Part shown: in pieces, positions 22,641-35,200 of the stretch
Layout: each line of letters opens with the position of its first letter
Numbering within the stretch: position 1 is the stretch's first letter
NCBI GenBank assembly: GCA_029204225.1
Contig: CM055098.1
Coordinates: 54,157,942-54,221,941 of the forward strand
Reading direction: 5' to 3'
DNA length: 64,000 nt
Source: Diphasiastrum complanatum
Lineage: Eukaryota; Streptophyta; Lycopodiopsida; Lycopodiales; Lycopodiaceae
The notes under the pieces: model-generated
What the model was told of the DNA's origin: nothing
The model's database searches: none
What the model saw: the letters and a program-made list of their open reading frames with translations, nothing else
Translations under genes and position numbers: made by a program

Positions 22641-24129
22641 ACAGAGATCTTACCATGGATTTGGTGAGGTACTGCTATGATTGATTCTTTTGCTGTTTTT
22701 TTACTTCATATACATACAAAAGGATCCACTCAAAAAGTAGTTAGAAATCAGTGTTGATCTGATTCATTAGTATAAGCTCTAAATGTGATATTGTAATTAG
22801 TATACAGTTAATTTGGTTTACTGTATATGGTTGTGTTCGGGACGTGACCCACTATCATTATATCAGTCGGACACTGATCCTGTAGCCGGCTACTTGGGTT
22901 AGCCGAGTAGCCATACTGTAGGAAAATTAGCCTGTACAGAGTTATATATAGTGTATGCTATATTGGGGGCATGTCCCAAGTTTGTCGGTCGAATTTGGCC
23001 ATATTGGGCCCGACCTTAGTTTGACAGGTGGTAGGCCAATTTTAGGACACCCACCTTTTCATGCAGTTTGTGAATACTCTATATGTACAATGTGTCTTTG
23101 TAATCTAACAACTTTTCTTGTGCCATCTTTGAGAGTTTATGAGGAGTGGCTATGGTGATTGTGTGATGTGATCTGGATTGGCCTGAAAATCAATCGATGG
23201 TGGAGATTGACCATGGAGAGTCAAGTGGAGGCCGTCGGATTGAAACAAATGGTGAAGATGTGGTTGAAGGGTCCCTTGAAAGTGTGAAGGGCAGAAGTGC
23301 ATTGCACTTCATTAAAAATTTTTACATTGAAGTTTAAATTGGACCCGAAGGGCTTGAAAGCCTTTTCTTCAATAAAAATCTTCGAAACGAAGTTTTAGTT
23401 CATTTTGCAAGGGCAATATTTGGAGAGGCCTATCTTTGGCTAGAGGGCACCTTTTTTGGCCATCCTTGGGCCAAAATGACCTTTGAAATAGACTGCTCAA
23501 AGCTAGCAAACAGAGCGACGTCACAAATAGAGAGAAAGGTGTTTCAGGGAGTTTTTGTCACCATTCTATTGAGTAGAGTGTGGGTGACTTAGTGATGGGG
23601 TACATTCATCATTTGGGTACTGTAGGGCCAAATTTAGGACAATTTTTGGCTGGTGAAACCTGTTACAGGCCAGTACAATGAGACATTATCGCTTCAGTAT
23701 CATTATTACTTACTCTTGACAGGGTAACATGGTGTTTGGAAGCGGTAAATGTAGTATGGGGATGAATGGTAGTGGAATTGTGTGGAGAAAGCTAGTATTG
23801 GCGATGGAAGTGCAGTTTGGTGCCATGACTACTCATCATTGGCAACAATTTTGGGAGGGCAAGAAATCATAGGTGAGAGGTACGCATGGTAGGTCAATTA
23901 CAAGTGAAAAATTCTTGTGATCAAGTTCAACTCTTAGGGTCAAAACCGACCAACATCAGGTGGCATTTTGGGGGAACACTCTCATAGGCATTATCGGTGG
24001 TGGCATTGTCGAGTCAGGTGATAGCTGCATTGACACATGCATCTTCTTGTTCGAAGAGAAATATGGGCTAGCTTGAAGGTATACACATATTGGCGGTCAC
24101 GGGTGATGGAAGTGCTAGGTGGTGCTAGT
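22641..24129. other. No recognised gene; possible eroded LTR
   Basis: Around 22930-22960 a GTTATATATAGTG sequence looks like a TATA box, and the surrounding sequence is LTR-like in composition. No matching partner or TG...CA ends were found. At 23300-23410 two diverged copies of a phrase around CTTCATTAAAAAT...GAAGTTT occur. No coding sequence was recognised. Confidence 0.35.
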
Positions 24130-24960
24130 TGGAAGACAAATATGCAATGGACCAAGAATGGATCCTAAAATGATGCACAAGAGTGATTGGATGTTAGATA
24201 CAATTGACCTATCAATCTACAGAAGATTTAGATCAATCTAGATCAAATTTAGATGAGAAAATCTAACAAGAACAATCATAAATGAAAGGGAGTTGTACTT
24301 GGTTTCACACGTGTGAAAACCCGTCAGAGTACGGACTTTAACCTGAAATCAAAATACAATATGATAGGAACTCAAAACTATCAAGAAAAATCAAGACAAA
24401 TGATAAAATTGACAAGAGTTGCCTCCAAAACCAAGATTGGTGTTGCTTGTTGATTATGGCCAAATGTGGCTCTATATATACAAAAAGTGGGAGCTCATGA
24501 TACTGATCTTCCCTTTGATCTCACATGTGTGAGGGTGCTTTGTCATGTGATGATTCATCATGCAAAATTGACACTTGGACAAAACCTTCTACTTTGAGCA
24601 CTTTTGGTCCATTTTTCTACTATATAGAAAACTAGTGAAAACTCTTCTAGAAGTGCAAATTTGACGTCCTCAGCCTATTCCACACATTTGAGAAGACCTC
24701 TACACATGGGATTTGACACCTAATCTCATGATGTGGCTTCATGCAATCTCTAGATTGATGCCATGTAGCATATGGCTAAAAAACATGATTTTGGCCTTTT
24801 TAGCCAATAGAACTTGACTTAAACTATATGTACAAGCTATATGATTGTACTACATGAAAAGTACATTTATTTCACACATGGAAACAGGCTCCACACATGT
24901 GTAATCATCCTATATACATAGATTTGGCCTTGACCAAGCATAATTTTTGCATTTTTCACA
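24130..24960 (-). mobile_element. LTR of copia family Y, copy Y1 (3' LTR)
   Basis: Homologous to the Y2 LTR (37056-39012 minus its insertion): shared phrases include ACCAAGAATGGATCCTAAA, GATTGGATGTTAGATACAAT and the end GCATTTTTCACA at 24960. On the minus strand it begins TGTGAAAAATGC and is preceded by a polypurine tract GATTTTTGAGGAGGAG (plus-strand 24961-24976). It contains the palindrome TTTCACACGTGTGAAA near 24303. The 5' partner is missing and the left edge is slightly diverged, so the start is approximate. Confidence 0.8.
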
Positions 24961-25096
24961 CTCCTCCTCAAAAATCTATCTTGGTAAAATCTTGATAAAA
25001 ACATGATGACCTTGAACTTGACTCCATGGGCTGAATTGGTCTTTGCTGGTTCAAAAGGTGTGAAGATCAGCCAGTGAGCTTGATGTTGATCCGACA

Positions 25097-26423
25097 TCAC
25101 CATATCCATGATAGTGCTTCTTTGATGTTGACATCTTTGATGAACTTGAGAGCTTTGCACCATCCTAGCACCTCCAAAATTGATTCCTTCCAAATTTCAT
25201 GTAGATGCTTGACCTTGAGGCTTGTTCCTTCTTCATGTGCATGCTCCTCCATGAGGAAATAAAGATTTCGTCTTGACTTATTAGGATCACAAAGATCCGA
25301 CATCATGTTACCATGATCTAGAGAATTAGACTCATCCAAATTGGCAAGACTATGCATGCTATAATAACAAAGTGTTTGCATCATATTTTCATGCTTGTTT
25401 ACCATGCTAATCTCAGATACAATGAGACTAAATAATTCATTATGGAGATAAGTGTCTTTAGAAGATGATTCACTTAATCTCATAAAGAGTTTACAATCTG
25501 CCTCAATACAAATTTTCAAACTATGAGTGAACAAATCACTTTTGCTCTTGCATGACTCAAGAGCATACATTTGATGAAATAACCATTTGCTTTTTGATTG
25601 ATTTAAAATCAATTTCAACCTCTTAAGAACATCATCTATGTTCTCAAGAGAGACTATATACTCAACTAGTATGTCTTTACTCCAATTTTGAGATGCAATG
25701 ATCTCACTAAAGCAAATTGATTCATAAATGACATAAGAAAGGTAAGTATGAGATGTATACCACATGAGATATGCTCCTCTTTCCCTTGAAATGTGAGCCA
25801 TATGGGCTCAACCATGTCTCTTGAGTTTCTTTTTGGAATCACAACTTGAGAAGGTCTCTCCTCCTCAATCCTTGGCACACTTGAACCTTGAGAAGGAATC
25901 TCCTCCTCAATCCTTGGGACACTTGAACCTTGAGATAATTCTTTAAGATCCTCTTCATGGTGCTCCTTCTTGAAGGAAATACGAGACCTCCATGTCTCAT
26001 AATGATCATAACAACCATGATCATACAATATGCACTTCCTACAATTATCAAGATTACCAATGCTAGAAACATAAGTCCAAAAATCACCACAGCTTGGCAT
26101 GATTTTTCTAATATTGAGATCAAAAGGTATTTCCATCTCAATAAGGCTAACATTTGCTTATGGATATAAGTGTCCACTTTGGATGCTTCACTTATTCTCA
26201 TAAGAAGTTTACAACTTGCCTTTAAGATTGAAAACTTACAATTTTCATCTTTATGAACGAACACATCATTCATGATCTTATTGAAACCAAAAGAATCTAC
26301 ATTATGAAGACATTTCCATTTTCTTGACTCCATATCCAATGTAAGTGTACAAGGAAAATATGTTTTGCTATATTTTAAGGCATCACACTCAACTAGTATT
26401 GCCTTAATCCACCTTTGATTCAT
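25097..26423 (-). pseudogene. Accessory ORF of copia-like element Y1, internally duplicated
   Basis: Two long frames (26423-25839 and 25801-25097, with a third covering 26136-25666) appear to be one frameshifted protein of about 440 residues. No copia enzyme motif is present. It contains two diverged copies of one unit: W.K.ILVE, then KW...H, then D.F.H, then CKL.MR.SE.S..DTY.H. The units begin near 26412 and 25680, about 735 bp apart, and the duplication is visible at DNA level too. The second motif half resembles the C-terminus of the W protein (CKIDVRNSEASYMDT). It lies immediately upstream of the Y1 polypurine tract and 3' LTR. Function unknown. A two-copy GSSVPRIEEE peptide follows the first unit. 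Confidence 0.6.
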
Positions 26424-26984
26424 TGGAAATGTGCCAAAAGAATATTGAGATACATCTTGAGCACACTAGATTTTGGGATCCTTTATAGAGGTGAATCCAT
26501 TAACTTGCATGCTTTTAGTGATTCAGATTTTGCAGGAGACAAGAAGGATAGAAAGTCAACAAGTGTCTTTGCAACTTTCATTGGAGAAGGTGTGGTTTCT
26601 TGGCTATCAAAGAAGCAAGAAACAATATCTCTTTCATCAACTGAGGCTGAGTACAAGGCTCTAACAACCACAACCAAGGAAGTACTATGGATCAAGAGGT
26701 TGCTTGAGGAGCTCAAAGTGATCAGATCAGGTGTCATTCCACTCATCTTCAACATCTCAGCCCAACACCTAGCATCCACTCCAATCTACCATGCAAGGAG
26801 CAAACACATAGAGATTGTTCACCACTTTGTAAGAGAAAAGGTCCAAGCTAAGGAGGTCTCATTGGAGCATGTTTCAAGTGAAGAATGCATAGCTGATATA
26901 TTGACAAAGCCTCTTCAAAATAATGCACTTTTGAAGCTTAGATCAGCCCTTGGCTTAATTAGTAAAGCTATGTTATCATCTAGC
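26415..26984 (+). pseudogene. Ty1/copia RNase H, 3' end of element Z1
   Basis: Starts abruptly at HWKCAKRILRYI and then runs intact through FSDSDFAGDKKDRKS, SLSSTEAEYKAL, KEVLWIKRLLEEL, ARSKHIEIVHHFVREKV and ADILTKPLQ to a stop, as normal at the end of a copia polyprotein. A short spacer and purine-rich GGCAAGATGG lead to the Z1 3' LTR. Everything upstream is missing, and the left junction abuts the oppositely oriented Y1 accessory ORF. Confidence 0.9.
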
Positions 26985-27053
26985 TAGATTGAAATTTCAC
27001 AATTCTAGCTTGACCAATTTTGGTCACATGCATTGTAATTGGCAAGATGGCCA

Positions 27054-27676
27054 TGTAAATAGATGACACATGTGCCAAATCACATAGGCTGATTTCCAAT
27101 AAGTTCATTCCTCATATTACATTGTGATAGCATCTTTGAAATGAGGCAAAAATGTGTTTGGATAGGCTAGAGCAATTCTAGGATCTAAAAATAACATGTT
27201 TTACATTGTTTTTGGATCTTGAGATCTTGACCCCAAGTTAGGGTGGATCCAATAACCTATTAGGTTAGATATTAGGGTTAGGGTATGATAAGTTCAGAGG
27301 TGCCCTAATATGCTCAGATTTGAGCTTGAAAAGTATAACTGTATGATGGGATTTCCATCCAAATATCAAGAAAAATCGAGTTTTTCGATTTCTATCATCA
27401 TTGTCTTTTGGTGGCAAGTTCTAGCTATTGGATGTGAGTTTTCTTATTCATTAATTGCTTGGTTTGGAAGGTACTGAACCTGTTTACAGGTTTGAGAAGC
27501 TTGTTGTACTGTACTTTGTTTCATCTGATCAAATCTATGTGCCTAATGAGGCCAAATTTGCTAGTTTTGGTAACTAGTCTTGATTCTAGCTCATAGTTTG
27601 GATCTAGATCTTTTATTTGTGCATTTCCATCACTTTTAGAATCGATTGGGATTCATTTTGCTATAAAATTTTGTCA
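27054..27676 (+). mobile_element. 3' LTR of copia family Z, copy Z1
   Basis: Aligns by eye along its length with the minus-strand Z2 LTR (54813-55433): shared TTGTTTTTGGATCT, GGTTAGATGTTAGGGTTAG-like, CCCTAATATGCTCAGAT and GATGGGATTTCCATCCA. It starts TGTAAATAGATGACAC after a purine tract and ends TTTTGCT...TTGTCA. Length is about 623 bp versus 621 bp for Z2. Confidence 0.75.
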
Positions 27677-29889
27677 CTATATCCTCTAAACTAGACATGG
27701 ACGTAACATTTTTCCACCCTTAAATAGATTTTGTTCTCAGAACATGAAAGAAATTAAAAAATCAATCATTTAACTTTTAATACCTACACAAAAATTAATT
27801 AGTTTAGCCTATCATCAAATATTAAATAAGTACTCAACTATAGAATGATTTTTCAATTATTTATCTCTGCTCTAGAGTACAATTTCAGTTTGGGACATCG
27901 ACTAAGCAATAAATTTTTCAATTGGATTTGGTTATCTTCAAATCAATGATATTACTTTCACATAAATTCAATATACATGAAACATTGGTTGAATCATCAT
28001 CTTACACTAGAAATAAAAGTTCAAAAGTTAAAGAAACAAGCAATTTTAGTCCAAAACTATCTACAATTTATCGTAGATACCTCATAATGCTTCTTGGTAT
28101 GAATATCCTTAGAACATCCAAGATTATAAGACATAGTAATTCAACCTACTAGAATATCTAGAGATTTATCCCATTTCTTTCATGTCATACAAGAAAATAG
28201 AAACCATCTGATCTCAATAGATTTGTCAATCTCCCAAACAATTGGAGATCTAGGTTGAAAACCATTTACCATTTACAAACTACAATTTGCAGTAGAGTAT
28301 CTTCCACTATCGTAAGCAAACTCTCCACATGTAAAATAATTTCCTTTATTAAAATGCTTGTTAAACACATCTTTCTAAATGAAATCACTATAGTAAAAAA
28401 AAATTAGATTTTTCAATTAATCGATCTAATATCTTGACTCATTCAAAAGATAAAAAATAATTTACGATTTTTATAAATCATCATTTTTTTTTATAATCCT
28501 TTATGATCCTAAAAGAACAATTAAGTACTTATTTATGATCCATCAATCGTAAATCTTTAGAACTTTTGATTTTTCAATCATAATTCATTGGATTTCAAAA
28601 CCATAATCATCAAAAAATACTGAAGTGTATGTCCAATGCACACCTTGAAAAAATCATTTTAAAATCTTTTTTCCTCAAAAAAATACTATATTTTGAAAAT
28701 ATTTTTGAAACCAGATTTTAAACAAATATGAGAGCTATTCAAATTCTACATTCATTAGGTAATCAAAGATAGAAGCCATAATAAAATTGTATTGATAACT
28801 ATCTTCAACTACAAAAAAAAAATTAGATTACTATCTAGCACTGTATATAGATATACTAAAATTTCTAGAATACCATAACAACTCAATTGTCATTCTTGGA
28901 ATCATTAGGATTTCTTATCCAATTGAGCTCTATGGGACAACAATCACTAATGAACTAAGTCTATTTCTCAACCTAGAATTACTTTTCTACTAGGAATTCT
29001 CTATATTCTATGCACATAATTTTTATTTATGAATCTTGATGACTCACAAAATATGTCTTACAAGCAATATAAATCAAATCAAATAATTATTGGTGAATTC
29101 TCTTCACATTGCGCATTTCACTAATTAACTTTCCTTGAGAGTAACCTAGCTACCCAAGTTAATTGCTAATCATTCATATATCTCAAATGTCTATGTGCCA
29201 ATATCCATTGTACCTCACAATGAAATTTTTATTTCTCAAGAGCAAATAAACCTATATGAGAAATCTTTGAGAGGGGAATTACCATATCCACTCTCGTAAG
29301 TCTTCCAATTCAACTTATCACTAATAACAAATTTTTTCCCATTCAATCGACCCTAGTTCTCAAAATAAGATTAGGTTGATGATCTTATACAAACCTTCAA
29401 GGTTAAAAGATATGATCAGACTTATTCCAATCTCGAACAAAGCTAGGACTAGTACCTTTGATCTATTTTTTTACTACTTGTACATATAGATAATAATTTC
29501 AAGTTTCAAATGTCTTCTAGTTCTTGATTGTTCATCACAATTCTAGAGAATTTCTCTATGACTTTTAAATAATTCCATTTTTGTAACTTACACTAATTTT
29601 TTTTTTTTAAATGCTTTCAGATAATCACTTTTCCATACATATTTTGGTTTTTTTTAGGTTTTTATGAAACCTCCACAAGTTAGCATTAGTTGCGCCTTGC
29701 CATTTCGGAATAAGGCCAAAAATGTAAATAGTAATCTTGTGAGAGCCTGATGCTTTAAATAGGACATATGGAGCTAGTGCATGGTGATTGACTGCTTTAG
29801 TATATGTAAAAAAGATCAAAGCAATTGGTTGAGAATTGGCAACCTATGTGGAATATAGAACACTATTCTCAATCTTCTTTTTTTAGAAA
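27677..29889. other. Very AT-rich region, no gene recognised
   Basis: About 2.2 kb rich in A/T runs, with only short spurious ORFs and no LTR end, TIR or coding motif. It may be old decayed repeat DNA or the spacer preceding the segmental duplication. Confidence 0.4.
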
Positions 29890-30606
29890 TTTCAAGTACA
29901 TTGAAGTAATTGTTTCCTTTGGACAACAAGTCATCTACCACCTTAGACTTCTTCTAATCCCCTCCCATTTCGAATATGGTTTTGGGTGAAAATTCAGATT
30001 GGTAAGGATAGAATCTTGACTTGATTTAACAAAACTTTCATCTAGTTTTTTTGCAAAGTGATTTGATAGCTCATTTATGGAGTGCCCTTTCTATTGGATC
30101 TTGTGTTGTTTGCAACTATTATTGATCCTTAAAATTTGAAATTGCTTCAACTAGTTAATAGATCCCAAAATCTTCAACAGTAAGTAGAACTGCAACCTCA
30201 TAAACCAACTGATTACATCTTTGTAGACAAATTTAAAACATTTCAAGCGATTTTAGTTTTTTTAAACTTTATATAACTTGGATTTTTGAACTCTATTTGA
30301 TACGGATTAGAACTGTGAAAATAAATTTTCATCATCAAACTCTCAGTTCAGTATTATAAGTCCAAATTGAATTGCCTTCAAACCATTTAACATGCATCAA
30401 AATCCACATGCAATAATTCATGAAAGTTTTGACTTTTTTTATATAAATTGTTTAACTAAACTAGAAAATCATTTTTTTAACTACTTTGGCTAAACCTATA
30501 CTCATGCATATAATTTCACCATCAAACCACTGTAATACCTTGTGCTCTATTTTCAAACATGCAAATTGACTTAGAAATGACTTTTCCATAGAGGAAATGA
30601 ACACAA

Positions 30607-31100
30607 TGTGAAAAATTTAGATCCAAAATATAATCAATGGAACATTAGATCTTTGGCTAAATTTGGGTGCACATTCCTTTTGCATCAACAATGTAGAAAT
30701 CTAGCTTCTAACATGCATATCCATGAAAATTATTGCATAAATCACTATGAAACCTAAGATCCAAGTAGGTTCTAGTCGTATCAATACTACAATAGTCTGT
30801 ACACTACTGTACTTCAGATGCGAAATCAAGTACAAAATGAAAATATGCATTCTACACATAGAAATAGTCAATATCAAGAGAGAAAAGCTAAAACCTAGTT
30901 TTACTTGACTAGTTTCAATGTTACTTGCCAAAAGTAATAGGTCCAAATCCAATATTATCTGCTTATATACTTGCTAAAAATAGTAAGGAAACAAATTTTA
31001 GACCTTATTTACATAAAAAAAATGAGTCTCTAAGTTGAAATTTCACTTTGGCCTCCAAATTGCCAAATTAGACCAACTTGACTAGTTGACAATTTTCGCA
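30607..31100 (-). mobile_element. W'-type LTR, copy 1
   Basis: Left end TGTGAAAAATTTAGATCC parallels the W LTR end TGTGAAAAATACAGATCC. Right end TTGACAATTTTCGCA parallels TTGACAATTTTCACA of W, and it is followed by the same CTCCCTCTTCAACT polypurine complement. Length 494 bp against 647 in W. It is an older, diverged relative, minus strand, acting as the 3' LTR. Confidence 0.75.
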
Positions 31101-31480
31101 CTCCCTCTTCAACTAGTTTTACGACACTACTTTGATCCATCTTAAAAATGATCTCTAGCCTTATAATAGACCTCCTATATATGGTATCATAATGCTAAAA
31201 ATAAAAACATTCATTATTGATATAGATAATAGAGTCCATGTTGGATGCTTCATTATTTCTTACATCAATTTTATATATCAAGATGAAAAACCAACATAGA
31301 ATTATAATGAATGAATTCCTCCATGCTTCCACCTTTGATATCTCTGAAAAATAACAACAACCAAGAATTAAATGTGAGTGATAGCCATTTGCTTGCATGC
31401 TTTCTCCATTTTGTCCAAAAGTCCCATATGTTAGCCTTCTTAGCCTCCTTTGACATCACATAGCTCAAACATGAGGTTAA
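31101..31480 (-). pseudogene. Tail of a W-like accessory ORF, copy 1
   Basis: Adjacent to the W' LTR exactly where the W ORF ends in the intact element. The frame reads GCCYFSEISKVEAWRNS and YKIDVRNNEASNMDSIIYI, matching W's CCYFTEKPEMDTWRNS and CKIDVRNSEASYMDTIIYI. It has stops, and the rest of the ORF is cut off at 31482 by the Y LTR. Only the C-terminus of the accessory protein remains. Confidence 0.75.
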
Positions 31481-32599
31481 ATTGTGGAAATCTGCAAAAT
31501 AGGACCAAGAATGGATCCTAATGTTTACAGATCCTCTGATCCAGAGGATTCGTTGGTTTTTAAAATTAATTCTTTCTTACTTCTGTCTATCAACAGAGAC
31601 GGTGGGTTCTTCTTGAGATTGTCATTCTTGTTTTAAACCCAAGATCAGGCAGAAGGGAACAGATTCTTGTTCTAGTATATTTTGTGTCCTGCCTGTCAGA
31701 GGACTACTCAGGGACAAACTCTCTTGAATGCACTTACATTCATACATAGATGCAAGCCATGAACGCTCGTTCACAGATCAGAGTGCAACCCAAATGAACG
31801 TTCAATAGATTCTACAGCTACCTACTCCTAGAAACAAAACTGAATCAGAGCCTAAACTTTACTAAATTGAGCTGCACTTGTATAAATTGACAAAACAAGA
31901 AACAAGAGCTAACTATAGCATTTTAGAAGTCCAAGAATCAAGAAACCAACCAGTCTTTTGATTCTTGGACATCCCAAGAACATCAAGAACTGGATTGTAA
32001 AGAGATATGCAAGAATTACACCATAGATCCAGCCTATTTAGTTTACCTGAATGCTGGTTCCTACATTATTCCACAAACAAGGAAAGAAACTAATCCACTC
32101 TACGAAAGCAGCAAATCTAATCCACTCTACAGTCCACAACCACACACAAAAGGAGGGAAGGGCAAGATCATAAATGCATCACTCAAGAAACAAGCATGAT
32201 CAAGAAGCTCAATGGATGCACCAAACTCGTGAAGGCTCTTCTCAATTCAGCATGGAGTTGATACAATTCACAAAAAGCTCCTCTACTCAACGAGGGAGTC
32301 TCTTAAATAAGCAAGAGAGCTCCTTAGGTGGCATCCTAGTGGAATTTCCACATTTCACAATTTACAAGTGGAATAATGCTCTCCACTAGAGGTCACCATC
32401 AAAAGGTGGCTCACTCTATTTTCTTTAAGAGGGGTCTACTTGCATTTATTACATTTGCTTAGAAATACTAGTTCCTACATGGTCATTCCATCTTTGGGGA
32501 TTCACCACGAGGCTTACACAATTCTTGCATGTCTTTCCTAGCTAGTATTTCTCGGCTCTCAGTCTTCGTTGGTCTCGTCTTCTGAGAGACCTCCTCGGT

Positions 32600-33560
32600 C
32601 TAAGGTGAGAGGTGCTCTTGAGTTGCTCTGTCCAAGTATCTTGGAAATTCGTCAAAGTCAGCCAACATCATCCCACCCCTAATGTGTTGTAGGACCCACT
32701 GCAACTCATATTGGACGATGTCGCTCTGCTTTGCATTGGCATTTTCGATTGTCACTTGGAAAAGTGTAGATCCTCGTTCACTTACATAAAACCAGTCTTT
32801 ATCACAAAAATATTTTTCACAAATTGCCACAATTGGATGTCTTAGTGCTATAGGTGGTTGACATTCTCAAAGTGGAGAGCTCCTAGCAACTTCACAACTT
32901 GCATGCACAAGTGCTTTCCATGTGTCTCTTTGTTTTGTCACTTGTATCTGCCATTGACGGTTTCATCTTTGGTTTCTTGGCAGATTCTATCTTCTGGGAG
33001 GTCTGTATCCTCCATTCGCTTCTGGGTGTTTCCGTGGTTCTTCTCTGAGTTGAAGTTCCAGTCTCAAGAAAAACCTTTGATCTGCAGATTGCACAAACTT
33101 TGATTATCAATCTCAAGGGGATGGATTCATCAAAAATTTGTGGTAGGAACAGTTTTGGATGGACGGTTTGGTAACGGTAAGGAAACATGATGAAGGCTTG
33201 GTGGTAGGGTGAAGGAACTGATAGTTCTACAGTTGCAGTCTTGGACCCTTGCAATGTTGATCTTTAACCACCACTTGCTGGGTGAAGAGCTTGCTTTATT
33301 TGCAGGTTCACGGTTGTCTTCATCTTTCATTTTCTACAGCTCTTTCTTTTGATCCGTTACTTTTGGATCTCTTTGGGCTTCATAAGAGGGGATTCAACTA
33401 CCATTACTCCAGAGAGTTTCTTTTGATCAAGATTTATCTGACTCATCTGTTGCTTAAGTTTTGTCCTTTCCTCCTCAACTTCCTAGATCTTTCTCTTTAT
33501 TTCTTCTAGCTGCTTCGCCTGCTTCTGTAGATCTTTTTCAGTTGAACAACCAATATAGGT
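32600..33560 (-). pseudogene. Unrecognised ORF relics of element X, including a coiled coil
   Basis: Minus strand 33540-33370 reads a Lys/Glu/Gln heptad-like stretch (EKDLQKQAKQLEEIKRK, a stop, EVEEERTKLKQQMSQ). Further frames (33330-33130, 33254-32892) and one crossing the polypurine tract into the LTR (32830-32600, with YFCDKDWFYVSERGSTLFQV) look protein-like but have no recognised family. Stops and frame changes separate them. Possibly a captured or Gag-derived protein. Confidence 0.4.
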
Positions 33561-33853
33561 GGTAGTTGGTCTCCACAAGACACTTGCATTGATCTATCAG
33601 CTAATTCAGTAAGACTATAAAAAATTGGAAATTTCTCAGAAGAACAATAAACTGATGATAAACAAACAGATGGAAGGAAGGGTGGTGGTGACAACGGTAG
33701 ATGGTGTGGACGATAGACATGAGAATATGAGAAGTACATGTCAAATTAGAGTTGATTCCTGCATCTCATTGCCATATTATTTTTTGAGTCAACTACAACA
33801 AGATTGAAACAAATTTAGTTAAAATTTGTTCAATCTTTAGTCCAGTCGCATGT

Positions 33854-34066
33854 TCAACGAGTTTCAACTACGTGTTCCACATGCCGATCCAATTTTGAGC
33901 ATGAACAGTTACTAGCAACAACATCCCCACCAACAGATGTTTTTTTGGGGGGAAAGAGAGTGGATCTGCTTGGATCCACTAGAGCAGTTACGCTGCCAGC
34001 AACAACACCAGCAAGATTGACAACCAAGGAAAATGACAAGGCTAAGAAGACAGATGGGTAGTCCAA
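33854..34066 (-). pseudogene. Short ORF with signal-peptide-like start inside element X
   Basis: About 70 residues. The first 30 (YPSVFLALSFSLVVNLAGVV) are hydrophobic, like a signal peptide or membrane segment, followed by Ser/Pro/Lys-rich sequence. It could be a captured exon or chance. No family recognised. Confidence 0.25.
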
Positions 34067-34197
34067 AGAGACTCAATTAGAAGAAGTATTCCAGTCATGA
34101 CGAAGATCCTTTAGAAAAGAGAAACACAAGCGTTGGAAAATCAATCTCCTTCTTCAACCAACCTCTTGCCATACTTCTGTGCCTCTCAAAAATTCTA

Positions 34198-35200
34198 AAC
34201 TGAGATCGAACGTAGGGCCATCGGTTGAGATCTGACTGATGGGCGTCGGTTGAGATCGAACGTAGGGCCGTCGATTGAGATCTGACTGATGGGCATCGGT
34301 TGAGATCTGACTGATGACGTCGGATGAGATCAAACGCAGGGCCGTTGGTTGAGATCTGACTGATGAGTGTCGGTTGAGATTGAATGCAGGGCCGTCGGTT
34401 GAGATCTGACTGATGGGCGTCGGTTGAGATTTGACTGATGGCGTCGGTTGAGATCGAACGCAGGGCTATCAGTCGATATTGGAATGAGGTCGCCGATTGA
34501 GATTTTACTGAGGGCCATCGGTCGAGATTTCACAGGGCACTGTCGGTTGAGATTTGATTGAGGGCCGTCGGTCGAGATTTCACAGGGCACCATGGGTTGA
34601 GATTTGATTGAGGGCCGTCAGTCGAGATTTCACAGGGCACCGTCAGTTGAGATTTGACTGAGGGCCATCGATTGAGATCTGTTCGATGGCGGCGGTTGAG
34701 ATCGAATGTAGGGCCGTCGGTCAAGATTGGAATGAGGTCGTCGATTGAGATTTTACTGAGGGCCGTCGGTCAAGATTTCACAGGGCACCGTCGGTTGAGA
34801 TTTGATTGAGGGCTGTCGGTCGAGATTTCACAAGGCACTATCAATTGAGATTTGATTGAGGACCGTCGGTCGAGATTTGACTGAGGGCCGTCGGTTGAGA
34901 TTTGACTGAGGGCCGTCAGTTGAGATTTAACAGTGGCCGTCGGTTGAGATTTGACTGAGGGCCGTTGGTTGAGATTTAACAGTGGCCGTCGGTTGAGATT
35001 TAACAGTGGCCGTCGGTTGAGATTTGACTGAGGGCTATCGGTTGAGATATGAGTTGAAACCGTCGGTCGAGATTTCAATAGATTATTGTCGATCGAGATG
35101 TAACGGATGACCGTCGGTTGAGATCTGAGAGAGTGTGTGTCGGTTGAGATTGAATAGAATGCGTCGATTGAGATTGGACACAAGCTCTCTGATTGGGATT
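34198..35200. repeat. 24-26 bp minisatellite, about 40 units
   Basis: Tandem units of the type GGCCGTCGGTTGAGATTTGACTGAG with variants (TTTAACAGT, TTTCACAGGGCAC, ATCGAACGCAGG). All three minus-strand frames stay partly open and give Asn/Arg/Ser/Thr-rich repeats (for example QISTDGPQSNLNRR). Higher-order alternation is visible, such as FTTCACAGGGCAC-type units every second or third position near 34520-34650. It lies inside the internal region of element X, next to its primer site. Confidence 0.95.

Larger units (their letters stand above)
29890..31521. repeat. Segmental duplication, unit 1 (before element X)
   Basis: This sequence is repeated at 35473-37094 with scattered small differences, including a roughly 10-bp gap. 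It contains in order: unclassified AT-rich DNA (29890-30606), a W'-type LTR (30607-31100), the tail of a W-like accessory ORF (31101-31480) and the first 39 bp of a Y-family LTR (31483-31521). It ends at the CCTAA target duplication of element X. Confidence 0.95.

Noticed and set aside
27922-28152. 76-codon ORF as a small gene
   Set aside because: It lies in very AT-rich DNA, with no homology recognised and a composition typical of chance ORFs.
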